From Pseudoalteromonas luteoviolacea B = ATCC 29581 (GTDB taxonomy: Bacteria; Pseudomonadota; Gammaproteobacteria; Enterobacterales; Alteromonadaceae), in assembly GCA_000333235.1 (NCBI GenBank), contig CAPN01000023.1, positions 62,001-126,000 on the forward strand: a stretch of DNA of 64,000 nucleotides. The letters are read 5' to 3'. Within the stretch, counting starts at the first letter, position 1. Every line of letters starts with the position of its first letter. The notes below the pieces were generated by a model that saw only the letters and a list, made by a program, of their open reading frames with translations, was not told the origin of the DNA and searched no databases. Of the stretch, positions 27,122-37,020 are shown piece after piece. A program made the position numbers and the translations under genes.

Positions 27122-27493
27122 ATGCGAATATTAGTTGTTGATGATATGCCATTAATGCGACATGTTTTAATTAATATGCTGCGGCGTCTTGATTTCAGCG
27201 ATATTACTGAAGCCACTGACGGTCAGCAAGCTTTGCAATTACTGAAATCAAAACCTTTTGATTTAGTGATTTCAGATCTTTACATGCCGAAGATATCTGG
27301 CAAAGAACTGGTAAAAGCAATCAGGCAAGATCCTGTGCTGTCTAACATGCCCATCGTGATCGTCACGTGTGAAGATGAGAAAAGTACTATTCAGGCACTG
27401 ATCTCAGAGAAAATAAATGGTTTTATCGTAAAACCTTTTTGCCTAACTACCCTTGAAAAGCAACTCGCTTATATCAAGGCAAAACAACTGTAG
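27122..27493 (+). CDS. CheY-like single-domain response regulator
   Basis: The ATG at 27122 has AAGGAG five bases upstream; the in-frame GTG at 27116 is too close to that site. The 123-aa product is one receiver domain with Asp 7 and 8, phospho-acceptor Asp 52 (VISDLYMP), Thr 82 and Lys 104 (VKPF). No output domain or neighbouring kinase is present. It probably acts by protein contact, as in chemotaxis or phosphorelay. The end overlaps the methyltransferase gene tail-to-tail by 20 bases. Confidence 0.9.
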   Translation: MRILVVDDMPLMRHVLINMLRRLDFSDITEATDGQQALQLLKSKPFDLVISDLYMPKISGKELVKAIRQDPVLSNMPIVIVTCEDEKSTIQALISEKINGFIVKPFCLTTLEKQLAYIKAKQL

Positions 27494-28142
27494 TTACTCC
27501 AACAAAACCTAATGACTGGAAAAAAGGCCTAGCAACATCAAAGCCGCTGTGTTCTAGCAGTTCAGCTAAGCGCATTTTATCTAAAGGATAAAACTCGCTT
27601 TTTAAGTTTCGGCGCATGCGGTCGACCCCAATCTGCGTTAGCCCTAACGCAGAACACGCCAAAAGCTGCGCTTCTCGTTCAAACCCAGTGTGCTCAATCA
27701 TAAGATCAGCCAAGAATAGTGTTGCGCGCGGTTTAAGGTGGCTGCACATTTTTCTCAATAATGAAAGCTTGTCGCCATTGTCTGGCAAGAAATGTAAAAC
27801 GAATAAGCACACTACAGCATCATATTGCCTATAACCGACCTGCAAAGCGTCATAACATAAAGACACTTGATCACTTACTCTATGATCAACGATGCGTTGC
27901 TTCGCAACATCAAGCATATCGCTTGAAATGTCTTGAAGGGTGATATGCCATTTAGGATTACTTTTCGCAAGACGTATTGCTTCTTCGCCTGTCCCACCGC
28001 CCACAATTAGAATCTTTGCTTCTTCCTCAAACAAAGCGGACAGTTGTGCAACGACTAAATCATGCAGTAACGAATATCCAGGAATAATACGTTGAATACG
28101 CTGATCGTAATTAAGTGCTTCATCACCGGTAAAAGTTGGCAT
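27474..28142 (-). CDS. Class I SAM-dependent methyltransferase
   Basis: A 222-aa protein with the SAM-binding motif I AKILIVGGGTGEEAIRLA, followed by ITLQDISSDMLDVAKQR and VVCLFVLHFLPD. These are the order expected for Rossmann-type methyltransferases of the UbiE/TrmB-like methyltransf_25 group. The substrate is unknown. The gene starts 9 bp after the sbcC stop and may share that transcript. Confidence 0.85.
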   Translation of the reverse strand: MPTFTGDEALNYDQRIQRIIPGYSLLHDLVVAQLSALFEEEAKILIVGGGTGEEAIRLAKSNPKWHITLQDISSDMLDVAKQRIVDHRVSDQVSLCYDALQVGYRQYDAVVCLFVLHFLPDNGDKLSLLRKMCSHLKPRATLFLADLMIEHTGFEREAQLLACSALGLTQIGVDRMRRNLKSEFYPLDKMRLAELLEHSGFDVARPFFQSLGFVGVTTVVLP

Positions 28143-28151
28143 CTTAATATC

Positions 28152-31100
28152 CTATTGTTGAATAACTGAGACTGTCGAATGACCTCCAGCCCCTTTTTTA
28201 ATGCGTACTTGAGTTCCGATCCGCTCAGACATTTGCGCAACATGGGAAATAACCCCCACTTTACGACCTTGCGCTTGCAATGCATCTAATGCATCTAGAG
28301 CAATACTTAATGTTTCTGGATCTAATGTGCCAAAACCCTCATCAATAAACAAAGAGGAGATCTTCACTTTATTCGACGACATCGACGCTAAGCCCAAAGC
28401 CAAAGAAAGCGAGACCAAGAATGACTCCCCACCTGAAAGCGTTGTGATGGCTCGCTGCTCATCGGCCATATCTTTATCAATTATCGCAATTTCTAATGAT
28501 TGTCCAATGGCAATAATACGGTAACGTTTGGTCAATGAGCCTAAGTGTTGATTTGCGTATTGCAGTAATAGTTTCAAACTATTAACTTGCGCTAAATTGC
28601 GCATTTTCTTTCCTGTTGCATCCCCGAGCAATCTATCGAGAATGGCAAAGTGTTCGTAATCTCGCTGCAGGCTTTCAAGCTTCTCTTGCTGAGCACCTAG
28701 TTTTTCAACATTTATGAAATGCAGTTTCAATTCTGAAGACAATTCAACTTGCTTAGTACGAAAAGCATCATATTGCTCGGAAAGCGCATTGTGCTGCGCT
28801 TCTATCTCTTCATTCGAAATATCAGGTTTTCTGAGCTCGAGCTCGGCAACTTGTTCGTTGAGTTGGCTCATTGAGAGTTGCAACGAATTTTTTTCTTCAT
28901 TCAGTTTTTGCGACATTTCAAGCAATTGATTTCGAGCCTGACTATCTAAAGCGAGTAGTTCGTCTAACGTTGGCTCGTCTACCTTATATTGTTCACTAAA
29001 CCGAACAAACCAGGTTTCAAAACGTTGACCGTTTGCGCTAAGTTCAAGCGCCATTTCATCCATTACAGCCATTTTATGTTTTAGCAACATGGCATGTTCG
29101 TCTTTATTCTTGATAAAAGCAGTAAATGCCTGCTGTTTATCCAAAAGTGACTGCTGTGCATTTGCCCATTGTAATTCACGTTCTTTTAACCAGTCCTCAC
29201 TGCTCAAATCAAGAGGGATCAAAGCATTTCGTTGCGAATTAAGCATACTCAGTTGTCTTTCAAGTTCAGTAGACTTAAAGGTATTTTGATTAATTTGTTC
29301 TACCAGTTTTTCTCTTTGCGCACTTGCATTTAAGTGCTGCTGAGAACATAGAGCGATTTCCCCTTGAAGCGAGGCAACCTTATTTTGCTCTTTTTGTAAT
29401 TCGCGGATTGCACTTTCTAATGCTTTTAAAACGTGAAGCGGATTTTCATCGATAGAACCAAATGAGCCTAAAACCATAACCCATGGCGCTAGTGATGCAT
29501 TCGAATTGTTCGCGCTCTCAATCAATTGCGCCATTTGCTCGTCAATACTGAGCTCTAGATTCTCAATGTTAGTAATTTTCTGGCTCAACTCACTAACTGC
29601 CGTTTGCGCTTTTAGTAATTGATCATGCAGCGCTTTTTCTTCGCTTGCCAATATTGATTGAAGCTTTATATCTTCATGATACTGAGACAAAGTTTGTCTC
29701 GCCGACTCGGCCATGCCTTTCAATTTATCGATATCTAAAGGAAAGTCTAACCCTAGAGCTGTAACCAAGTATTCGCTTTGATTTCTCAGTTCTGCACTTT
29801 GTTGTTGAGCCTGTTGGTTTTGTTGCGACAGTAAGTGAATACGTGTAACTAGTTGTTCTTTTTGAGCTAATTGTAGTTGGTATCTTTCTTGGCATTGGCT
29901 TTGGGCTTGCTCAGCTTTACTGACTTGATTTTCGAAATCTGCCAATAAATTTAACCAGTGTTCATCGATAGCATCTACAGCGTATGGATGATGTGTTGAA
30001 CCACAAACCATACATTCTTCATCTTTAACCAATTGAGCACGTAACTGACTTACTCGTTCACTACTGCGAAACTGTACTTGATGTAAGTTCTCTTTTGCCT
30101 TCATCGTAAGCTGTGTTGAAACGGTTAACTGTTGTTGCGTGTCAATCAATTGTTGTTCAAGCGTGTTTAATTGTATCGTGTGTCGTTTTTTTTCAGAGTC
30201 TAACTGCAACAATCGCGTCATGGCAGTTTCTTGTTGCCTTTCTAATTCCAGTAAACGCTCAAAATCAGCTTTACGACTTGCTAACACTTGCCCATCGGAT
30301 TGACTTAATCTTTGACTCAGCTCAGCAACTTGCTCTGCTTTGTTTTGCCAATCTTGAGACAATCCACTCATATTCTGCCGATGCGTTTGTAACGTTTGTG
30401 CTAACGCTTCTCGTTCATTACCTAATGTGTTTATGCGAGAAGTAAAGTGACTTATCCGTTCTCGCACATTAGCCAATTCATGAAGTGTTCTAGAAATCTC
30501 GGCGAATTGAGGTATTACTAATTGCAACGATTCCGATTCATCTATGCGCAATTTACTGCATTCAAGATCTGCCTGTAACTGCGCTAAATACTCTAGCGTC
30601 TGCTCGATAAGCTTGTTGGTAGTTTGACTTTCAGTAGTCAAATGACCCGTTGCATCTTGTAATTGTGTCCATTGAGCCTGATACTTCGTTCGTTCAATAT
30701 CGAGTTTCGCAACATTTGACGCAATTCTTTTTGCATCGTTCAATTCTGCAGTAGATAGACGAAAAACCTCATTTAATTCTGCCAATGCTTTTTGGAATTG
30801 CGTATCTTGTGATCGAAAATCAATTTTGTTTAATTCAGCAATATCCTTTTCAAGACTGAGCTTTTGCTGTGATAATTTTCTAAAATTAATCCGGTTATCC
30901 GAAATTTCTTGAGCTGCTAAACTACATTTCGCAAAATCGAATTCATGCTGCGAGTTGGCTAAGTTCGCGGAAACCTCTGCTAGTTGAGCCTGTTTTTCCT
31001 CGATTTTCTGCGTTAACTCTGCGCTTCTTTGATACCAACTCTTAGCGCCAACTAATGATTCTAATTTCTCTTTGAGCAGCCCAATTTCTTGTTCAATATG

Positions 31101-31811
31101 CAGCTGCTGTGATTCTAGTTCTGTCAGTTGTTCTGAGGTAAGTAAAGTAAAATCTCCAAGCCTATGACGCTCAAATTCCAATTCTTGTTTTTTGGCTTTA
31201 TGCCGCTCGAAAATGAGCTGACCTAATCGACTAAATTTGTCACTGCCTGTAAGCGTCTCTAGTAATTGAGCTCGCTCATCCGCCGTTGCTTTAAGAAAAG
31301 CAGAAAACTCATGCTGGGCAAGTAACACTGCTCGAGTGAATTGCTCAAAGCTTAGCCCGAGCACGTGTTCAATCTGCTTTGCTGTATGGCTTTTTTCGGC
31401 TATTAGCTCATCAGAGGCATCGAATAGTTGATGTGTAGCAACTTGCAAACGACCATCCACTTTTCCTCGCGCGCGCGCAACACGCCACACCGCTCGATAA
31501 TATGTGCCATCATTTCCAACAAAATCGACTTCACATTGCGCAACAGCAGTTCCTCTGCGCAATAAATGACGCGGATCATTAAGTTTAATGTCGTCTCCAT
31601 TTAAATCGACAGTCAGTTTTAGGTCGTTTTTAAGTCGCGCGGTTTTTCCAAACAACGCCAAGCAGAGCGCGTCAAGTACGGTGCTTTTTCCGGCACCTGT
31701 ATCGCCTGTAATTGCAAATAGCCCCGTGTCCAAAAGGGGAGGGCGAGAGAAATCAATATCGGCATGACTAATTGACGCGAGGTTTGTAATTTGAATTCGA
31801 TTTAGCTTCAT
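28152..31811 (-). CDS. sbcC: Exonuclease subunit SbcC
   Basis: A 1219-aa SMC-like ATPase. Walker A is in ITGDTGAGKSTVLDAL (about residues 33-48), followed by a long coiled coil with the zinc-hook CMVC near residue 598. The signature TLSGGESFLVSLSLALGLA is near 1120, and Walker B is LFIDEGFGTLDPETL. With SbcD it cleaves DNA hairpins and ends and processes palindromes during replication and repair. Its start overlaps the sbcD stop (ATGA). Length is slightly above the E. coli protein. Confidence 0.95.
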   Translation of the reverse strand: MKLNRIQITNLASISHADIDFSRPPLLDTGLFAITGDTGAGKSTVLDALCLALFGKTARLKNDLKLTVDLNGDDIKLNDPRHLLRRGTAVAQCEVDFVGNDGTYYRAVWRVARARGKVDGRLQVATHQLFDASDELIAEKSHTAKQIEHVLGLSFEQFTRAVLLAQHEFSAFLKATADERAQLLETLTGSDKFSRLGQLIFERHKAKKQELEFERHRLGDFTLLTSEQLTELESQQLHIEQEIGLLKEKLESLVGAKSWYQRSAELTQKIEEKQAQLAEVSANLANSQHEFDFAKCSLAAQEISDNRINFRKLSQQKLSLEKDIAELNKIDFRSQDTQFQKALAELNEVFRLSTAELNDAKRIASNVAKLDIERTKYQAQWTQLQDATGHLTTESQTTNKLIEQTLEYLAQLQADLECSKLRIDESESLQLVIPQFAEISRTLHELANVRERISHFTSRINTLGNEREALAQTLQTHRQNMSGLSQDWQNKAEQVAELSQRLSQSDGQVLASRKADFERLLELERQQETAMTRLLQLDSEKKRHTIQLNTLEQQLIDTQQQLTVSTQLTMKAKENLHQVQFRSSERVSQLRAQLVKDEECMVCGSTHHPYAVDAIDEHWLNLLADFENQVSKAEQAQSQCQERYQLQLAQKEQLVTRIHLLSQQNQQAQQQSAELRNQSEYLVTALGLDFPLDIDKLKGMAESARQTLSQYHEDIKLQSILASEEKALHDQLLKAQTAVSELSQKITNIENLELSIDEQMAQLIESANNSNASLAPWVMVLGSFGSIDENPLHVLKALESAIRELQKEQNKVASLQGEIALCSQQHLNASAQREKLVEQINQNTFKSTELERQLSMLNSQRNALIPLDLSSEDWLKERELQWANAQQSLLDKQQAFTAFIKNKDEHAMLLKHKMAVMDEMALELSANGQRFETWFVRFSEQYKVDEPTLDELLALDSQARNQLLEMSQKLNEEKNSLQLSMSQLNEQVAELELRKPDISNEEIEAQHNALSEQYDAFRTKQVELSSELKLHFINVEKLGAQQEKLESLQRDYEHFAILDRLLGDATGKKMRNLAQVNSLKLLLQYANQHLGSLTKRYRIIAIGQSLEIAIIDKDMADEQRAITTLSGGESFLVSLSLALGLASMSSNKVKISSLFIDEGFGTLDPETLSIALDALDALQAQGRKVGVISHVAQMSERIGTQVRIKKGAGGHSTVSVIQQ

Positions 31812-33019
31812 TCTTCTAGGCTTTCCATTTCCGTAATCAGTTCAGTTAGGATTTTTTCCAACTCTTTTGGCACATCTCGTGCACTATCAACTTGGCTTTG
31901 ATAGGCATATTGTAAAAGCTGTAGTGGACTAAGCGCTTTATCTTCAATGCCTTCATGAATCGCATCGGCATTCAAGTTTTGTTCTGTGTGAACTCGTTCG
32001 ATACCACAAAAATGAACATCTAAGCCTTCCATCGCTTCGTCTATTCGTACTCGAAATTGACTGTCTGTCTCTCTAGCATCCATGCGAAGACGCAAATAAG
32101 GCGTGCTTGTTAGAGGTTCACGTTTAATTGCTTGAAGCGCTTCGCACAATTCTCCTAGCATTAAACCGCCTCGTTCTGGAACAAGAATAAGTTCTTTTGT
32201 TCGAGGTGTGTAAAGGGGGTTTACAGAAGTTAACTTACCTTTCTCTAAGGTTAAAGCCAACACTTGATGCTGATAATTTCGCTCTGCGAAAGACATTGGA
32301 ATAGGTGTGCCACAGTAGCGAATATGCTCTTTTCCCGCAACACGCTGTGACTTATGCAGGTGCCCTAAAGCTACATAGCTAGCAGATTCAGGAAAAATTG
32401 CAGAATTAATAGAGTCAAATCCGCCGATGCACAAGTTCCGCTCTGAGTCTTGACTAATATCTCCACCTTTAACATGAAGATGTCCCATGACTAGCACAGT
32501 CGGTTGTAACGAAAAGTCTATCTCATTACACGCCTGTTCATATGCACATTGAACGGCTTTTTCATAGCGAGCAGTTTCATCTTGAGAAGCATTAATGTCA
32601 CTTGGGCGTAAAAATGGCATAGCAATAATCGCCGCATTTTCGTTTGCAATTTGCAGTTGAATCACAACATTTTGTGGATTATTTTTATCGAAGCGCCCCA
32701 CTACGTGAGTGTCAAAGTTCGAAAGTAAAGGTTTTGCTGTTTCAATGCGAGCAGGGGAGTCATGGTTACCAGCGGTAATGACAATATGCATTGCAGGACA
32801 CGCAGATTTTGCGGATTTAATGAAATCGTAGAGAAGTTGTTCAGCTTGAGCTGGAGGGGTTGCAGTATGAAAAATGTCACCGCTCACCAACAAGATATCT
32901 ATTTTTTCGGCAGCAAGCGTGTCAACTAACCAACTTAAAAATGCCTTCTGCTCTTCTATGCGACTGTGGTCATAGAATTGCTGACCTAAATGCCAATCCG
33001 ATGTATGCAAAACCTTCAT
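31808..33019 (-). CDS. sbcD: Exonuclease subunit SbcD
   Basis: A 403-aa Mre11-type nuclease. The metal-binding motifs are MKVLHTSDWHLGQ (1-13), VSGDIFHTATPP, VITAGNHDSPAR and MGHLHVKGG/YVALGHLHKSQ. It forms the hairpin nuclease with SbcC. Two things are unusual. A copy of the 17-bp TGTAAA-N5-TTTACA repeat lies within the gene, encoding VNPLYT. A 12-bp hairpin upstream holds its ribosome site. Confidence 0.95.
   Translation of the reverse strand: MKVLHTSDWHLGQQFYDHSRIEEQKAFLSWLVDTLAAEKIDILLVSGDIFHTATPPAQAEQLLYDFIKSAKSACPAMHIVITAGNHDSPARIETAKPLLSNFDTHVVGRFDKNNPQNVVIQLQIANENAAIIAMPFLRPSDINASQDETARYEKAVQCAYEQACNEIDFSLQPTVLVMGHLHVKGGDISQDSERNLCIGGFDSINSAIFPESASYVALGHLHKSQRVAGKEHIRYCGTPIPMSFAERNYQHQVLALTLEKGKLTSVNPLYTPRTKELILVPERGGLMLGELCEALQAIKREPLTSTPYLRLRMDARETDSQFRVRIDEAMEGLDVHFCGIERVHTEQNLNADAIHEGIEDKALSPLQLLQYAYQSQVDSARDVPKELEKILTELITEMESLEE
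32209..32225. repeat. TGTAAA-N5-TTTACA inverted repeat, copy 4 (inside sbcD)
   Basis: TGTAAAGGGGGTTTACA, identical over 17 bases to copies 5 and 6, but lying within the sbcD coding sequence (codons for V-N-P-L-Y-T on the minus strand). The coding position argues against a promoter operator. Confidence 0.75.
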
Positions 33020-33020
33020 T

Positions 33021-33052
33021 CTGTAAATTCCTTGTGCTACAGGAATTTACAG
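33021..33052 (-). promoter_or_regulatory. Hairpin containing the sbcD ribosome-binding site
   Basis: Perfect 12-base arms CTGTAAATTCCT/AGGAATTTACAG with an 8-base loop end one base before the sbcD ATG. The AAGGA ribosome site begins at the last loop base and runs into the 3' arm, so folding of the mRNA would hide it. Confidence 0.6.
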
Positions 33053-33075
33053 TTTACACGGATTAGTGCCACAGG

Positions 33076-33315
33076 TTAACGAGTCAATTGCATCCAAGCA
33101 AAAAAGACAATTGGAATCACCAATAACAACAACATAGCGGGCATTTTAAATGCTTTTACTTGTCGTGTTTGTAATGATTTTAGGGCAGATTGTTCATTAC
33201 ACGCAGCCACTTTATCAACATAAAAATACCCTTCGTCTAGGTATTGTTTACAATTTTGCTCATCTGCAGGGATGGCAATGATCTCTTCTTTCTTTTTTAG
33301 TATGTAGAAATCCAT
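33076..33315 (-). CDS. Small tail-anchored protein of unknown function
   Basis: The start at 33315 (MDFYILKKKEEII) has GGTGAG upstream; an earlier start at 33327 is possible. The 79-aa product has a soluble part with a cysteine pair (EQNCKQYL, VAACNEQ) and a C-terminal membrane segment (MPAMLLLLVIPIVFFAWMQL). It probably faces the cytoplasm as a tail-anchored protein. I do not recognise the family. It lies between sbcD and the second TonB receptor. Confidence 0.55.
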   Translation of the reverse strand: MDFYILKKKEEIIAIPADEQNCKQYLDEGYFYVDKVAACNEQSALKSLQTRQVKAFKMPAMLLLLVIPIVFFAWMQLTR

Positions 33316-33856
33316 ACTGCTCACCACATTCGTTTTTAAACGGGTATCAATTACCGAGCAAAACTAGCGCCAATTTTACTCGAAATAAAAAAGTGGGCGA
33401 TTTTAAAGACAAAATGACTTTAATTACAACAGCAAATGTCCCATTTCATGATTTATTTTTTTAATAGAGCTTATAAACAGAAGAAATATTAACCTAAATG
33501 GTAATGAATTTTATAATTACGTCAATTTTCTGACAAAAATAATGCACCATAGACTTAAACAATAGCACTTAAAGTGATTACATATATATAACACTGTATA
33601 CTTAATTAAAATAATTGGTTCTAAAAAAACCAACAATCCGATCTCCGAATCTTGACGATTAAAAGATTTTACCCAATAAGAGAACAAAAAAATAACCATA
33701 TATAACAATATCTTAGATTTAACTTCTGCTTACAAAACCTCAATTACAACACTTTTGATACTTTTTCTCCCTGAACCTATATTGACTACATTCTATTTAC
33801 CAATTTATCTTCAACCGCGCTATTTAATTAACAAAGTTAAACTCTCAGGGAAAATA
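33316..33856. other. AT-rich intergenic region upstream of the second TonB receptor
   Basis: About 540 bp, very AT-rich, with no supported gene on either strand. It must hold the receptor promoter. I see no clear Fur box or other named operator. Confidence 0.4.
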
Positions 33857-36811
33857 ATGAAAAATAACAAACTCACCAATGCAGTGCGATGGGCACTTAT
33901 CGTTAGCACCGCATCGACTTCGGCGATAAGCACCACTGCCCTTGCGAATGAAACGCAAGCAACAGATGGGAAAGTAGAACGAATTGCCATCACTGGTTCG
34001 CGTATTAAGAGAACCGATTTAGAAACCGCTCAACCAGTATTAACCATTAGTGCAGCTGACATCGAGCGTTCGGGCTTGAGTGGCTTAGGTGAAGTATTAA
34101 AAGAAGTATCAACCAACGGTGCGTCTTTAGGCCTACAAACCAATAACGGTAACTCGTCTGGTCGTTCAACCGTAAACTTACGTAACTGTGGCGCAGATCG
34201 TACACTGGTATTGGTCAATGGACGTCGCTGGGTCGCTGGCTTATCTGGCAGCGTTGACGTATCAACAATCCCACTTGCTGCAATTAAATCAATCGACGTG
34301 TTAAAAGATGGTGCATCTTCTGTATATGGCACAGACGCGATTTGCGGCGTGGTGAACGTGATTACTCGCAACGATTTCGATGGCTCTGAAGTACGCGCCT
34401 ATGTTGGTGAAACAAGCGACAACGATGGTCGCAGAGAACAATATTCTTCAACATTTGGTTCGGCAACAGACAAAACATCTACGCTATTAAATGTGAGCTA
34501 CACAAAACAAGAACCTATTATGGGTGGCGCTCGGGAGATTTCATCTGTTCCTATTTATGGTTTACCGGCGAACGTGTCTGCGTCTGGCGGCCGCGCTAGC
34601 CCAACAACGCCTTTTGGTGGTTTTCCAGTCAAAGGGGCGGATGGTAAAACAGTACGTTACACCCTAAGCCCATCAGCGACTGGGTGTGAAGTCAACAAAT
34701 CATGTACTGGTAAACAAGGCGACTTTAAAGAATATGATCCAAATACAGACGGCTATAACTATGCTCCTGTAAACTACATCCAACAACCTCAAGAAACCTT
34801 GTCTTTGTATGCTCAGGCGTCACATGAGTTAACAGACGAAATTCTTTGGACAACGGAAGCGCTCTACAACAAACGTACATCTCAAGCACAGTTAGCCGCA
34901 CAACCTTTGGGCGGTTTAAGAGTGTCGAAAGATAGCGTCTATAACCCGTTCGGTTCAGATATTTCGGGCGCCTCATTCCGTCCTATCAACGCACCTCGTG
35001 AATTTAATGCCGATGTTACAACATGGCGTTTCTCCACTGCGCTCGCCGGCGAATTCAATGCGCTCGACCGCACTTTCACCTGGGATGCAGCATCAACGTA
35101 TGCACGTAATTCTGCCGTTGAACTGAAGCGTGGCTTTTTCCATTCAGGTCGCGTAGCAGAAGCGCTTGGTGCGTCTTACATCGACAGTAAAGGCGTAGCA
35201 CAATGTGGTAGTGCAAGTGCGCCAATTACAGGTTGTGTTCCGTTTAATATTTTCGGCGGTGCAAACGGTGTGACGGAAGACATGCTAGATTACATAACGG
35301 TACAACCACGTAACCTTGAAGAAAGCGAAATGTGGACGTACACCGCGAACATTGGAACGGAACTTTTTGAATTGCCAGCAGGGTATGTGGCAATGGTACT
35401 TGGTGCAGAAACACGCCGTGAAAAAGGCTTTGATAACCCTGAGCCATTAACGGTATTAGGCCAAGTGCTAGGTGATAACGCCGCGTCTCCGACAGAGGGT
35501 GGGTTTAGTGTCGATGAATTCTATTCTGAGATAAACTTGCCACTTTTGGCAGACCTGCCATACGCAGAAGCGTTAGATCTTAACTTTGCAATTCGTTACT
35601 CAGATTACTCAAGCTTTGGTTCAACTACTAACGCAAGTGCTAAAGTAACTTATCGCCCAACCAGTGAACTCTTGATCCGTTCGAGCTTCAACGAAGGTTT
35701 CCGTGCGCCATCACTTAGTGATTTGTATCAAGGCCAATCTGCAAGTCGTCCGAGTGGTACCGATCCATGTAGCAGTACTTCTAGCAGCTTTAAAAACATC
35801 GCAGAAGTGCGTGCACGCTGTGCAGCAGCTGGCTTACCAGCAACTTGGGTACAACAAGATCCACAACTACGCGCAATAGTAGGTGGTGACGAAAACGTAC
35901 AACCAGAAACCTCAGAGTCTTGGTCTGCAGGCTTCGTATATAGCCCAGAAGCTATTGAAGGCTTAGGCATTAGTTTAGATTGGTATCGAATCGAAATTGA
36001 AAATGCAATCGGTTCTAGAACTGCAGCAACCATTCTGAGTCGTTGTTTTGTACAAGGTATTGCCTCTGACTGCGCGCTCATTACACGTGATTTCACCGGT
36101 GGCTTAAATGGCAACCCTGGCGAAGTTAGCGAAGTGATCAGTACTACACGTAACTTCCTTGGCGGAACACATAAAGAAGGGGTAGACATGAACATCGATT
36201 ACCGTTTCGATAACGAATACGGTAATTGGCGCGTGAATTTAGATTCTGCCTATATGATTTACTCTGGAGACCTAGGTAAATTAAGCGAAGGTGAAGTGAC
36301 CTTAGATGGCACAATATCTGGTGGCAATGAAGCAGGCCGTTTAGCATCTGGTCGTTCTGGTGGTGGTTCAGATCATCGCTTGAAGTCAAACTTAACGCTT
36401 TCATGGAATAATGAGCAATTTGGTGCGTCAATTACTGCTCAGTACTTATCGAAGCAAATCGAAACATGTGCGAACATCGTATCTGCTTCTAAAGCGCTTA
36501 ACCAACCTGAATTGGCAGATCTGTGTTCAGACAAAGATCATAAAGGTAATATTTACGCCTTTATTCCAGGCACATCGAACGTAGACGTACGTCCAGATCA
36601 AGAGCTACCAGAAAATAAACTTAGTCCAACCGTTTATTTTGATGCGCAAGGTAACTGGTTTACACCTTGGGATAGTACAGTAACTGTTGGTATTCGTAAC
36701 TTGTTCGACAAAGAGCCACCAAAAGCGTACTCTGCGTTTGCTAACACATACGACCCTGCATACCGCATACCTGGCCAATTCTACTACTTGAGCATTACGC
36801 ACAAGTTCTAA
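33857..36811 (+). CDS. TonB-dependent outer-membrane receptor
   Basis: The start is put at 33857, with AGGGAAAATA before it; the frame is open further upstream but the signal peptide begins here. The 984-aa product has a signal peptide ending ALANE, then VERIAITGSRIKRTDLETAQPV. The plug has CGADRTLVLVNGRRW and DGASSVYGTDAICGVVNV, and a long barrel ends in SITHKF. Several cysteine pairs lie in extracellular loops. It belongs to the same broad group as the receptor at 2.9 kb but is longer. An M1 peptidase follows, so the substrate may be a peptide; that is inference. Confidence 0.9.
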   Translation: MKNNKLTNAVRWALIVSTASTSAISTTALANETQATDGKVERIAITGSRIKRTDLETAQPVLTISAADIERSGLSGLGEVLKEVSTNGASLGLQTNNGNSSGRSTVNLRNCGADRTLVLVNGRRWVAGLSGSVDVSTIPLAAIKSIDVLKDGASSVYGTDAICGVVNVITRNDFDGSEVRAYVGETSDNDGRREQYSSTFGSATDKTSTLLNVSYTKQEPIMGGAREISSVPIYGLPANVSASGGRASPTTPFGGFPVKGADGKTVRYTLSPSATGCEVNKSCTGKQGDFKEYDPNTDGYNYAPVNYIQQPQETLSLYAQASHELTDEILWTTEALYNKRTSQAQLAAQPLGGLRVSKDSVYNPFGSDISGASFRPINAPREFNADVTTWRFSTALAGEFNALDRTFTWDAASTYARNSAVELKRGFFHSGRVAEALGASYIDSKGVAQCGSASAPITGCVPFNIFGGANGVTEDMLDYITVQPRNLEESEMWTYTANIGTELFELPAGYVAMVLGAETRREKGFDNPEPLTVLGQVLGDNAASPTEGGFSVDEFYSEINLPLLADLPYAEALDLNFAIRYSDYSSFGSTTNASAKVTYRPTSELLIRSSFNEGFRAPSLSDLYQGQSASRPSGTDPCSSTSSSFKNIAEVRARCAAAGLPATWVQQDPQLRAIVGGDENVQPETSESWSAGFVYSPEAIEGLGISLDWYRIEIENAIGSRTAATILSRCFVQGIASDCALITRDFTGGLNGNPGEVSEVISTTRNFLGGTHKEGVDMNIDYRFDNEYGNWRVNLDSAYMIYSGDLGKLSEGEVTLDGTISGGNEAGRLASGRSGGGSDHRLKSNLTLSWNNEQFGASITAQYLSKQIETCANIVSASKALNQPELADLCSDKDHKGNIYAFIPGTSNVDVRPDQELPENKLSPTVYFDAQGNWFTPWDSTVTVGIRNLFDKEPPKAYSAFANTYDPAYRIPGQFYYLSITHKF

Positions 36812-36866
36812 TTTGTGGTTTTTGCGATGAGAAACTCCCTGTTTTCATCGCCCTAAACGCATAAGC

Positions 36867-36893
36867 AAAGCCTTTATTCTTTATAAAGGCTTT
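36867..36893 (+). terminator. Terminator after the second TonB receptor
   Basis: Perfect 11-base stem AAAGCCTTTAT/ATAAAGGCTTT with a 5-base loop, ending in a T run, 55 bases after the stop. Confidence 0.9.
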
Positions 36894-37020
36894 TTTATTT
36901 CTATCCCTTTCTTGACCAATTACCGCTTTTTTCGTGCGTTGGTCGTATCTCAGTAGCGAAGTGGTCATAAATTTGCCAAATTCATACTGGGTATTAACGT
37001 CACCACTTTGGGATAAGTAC

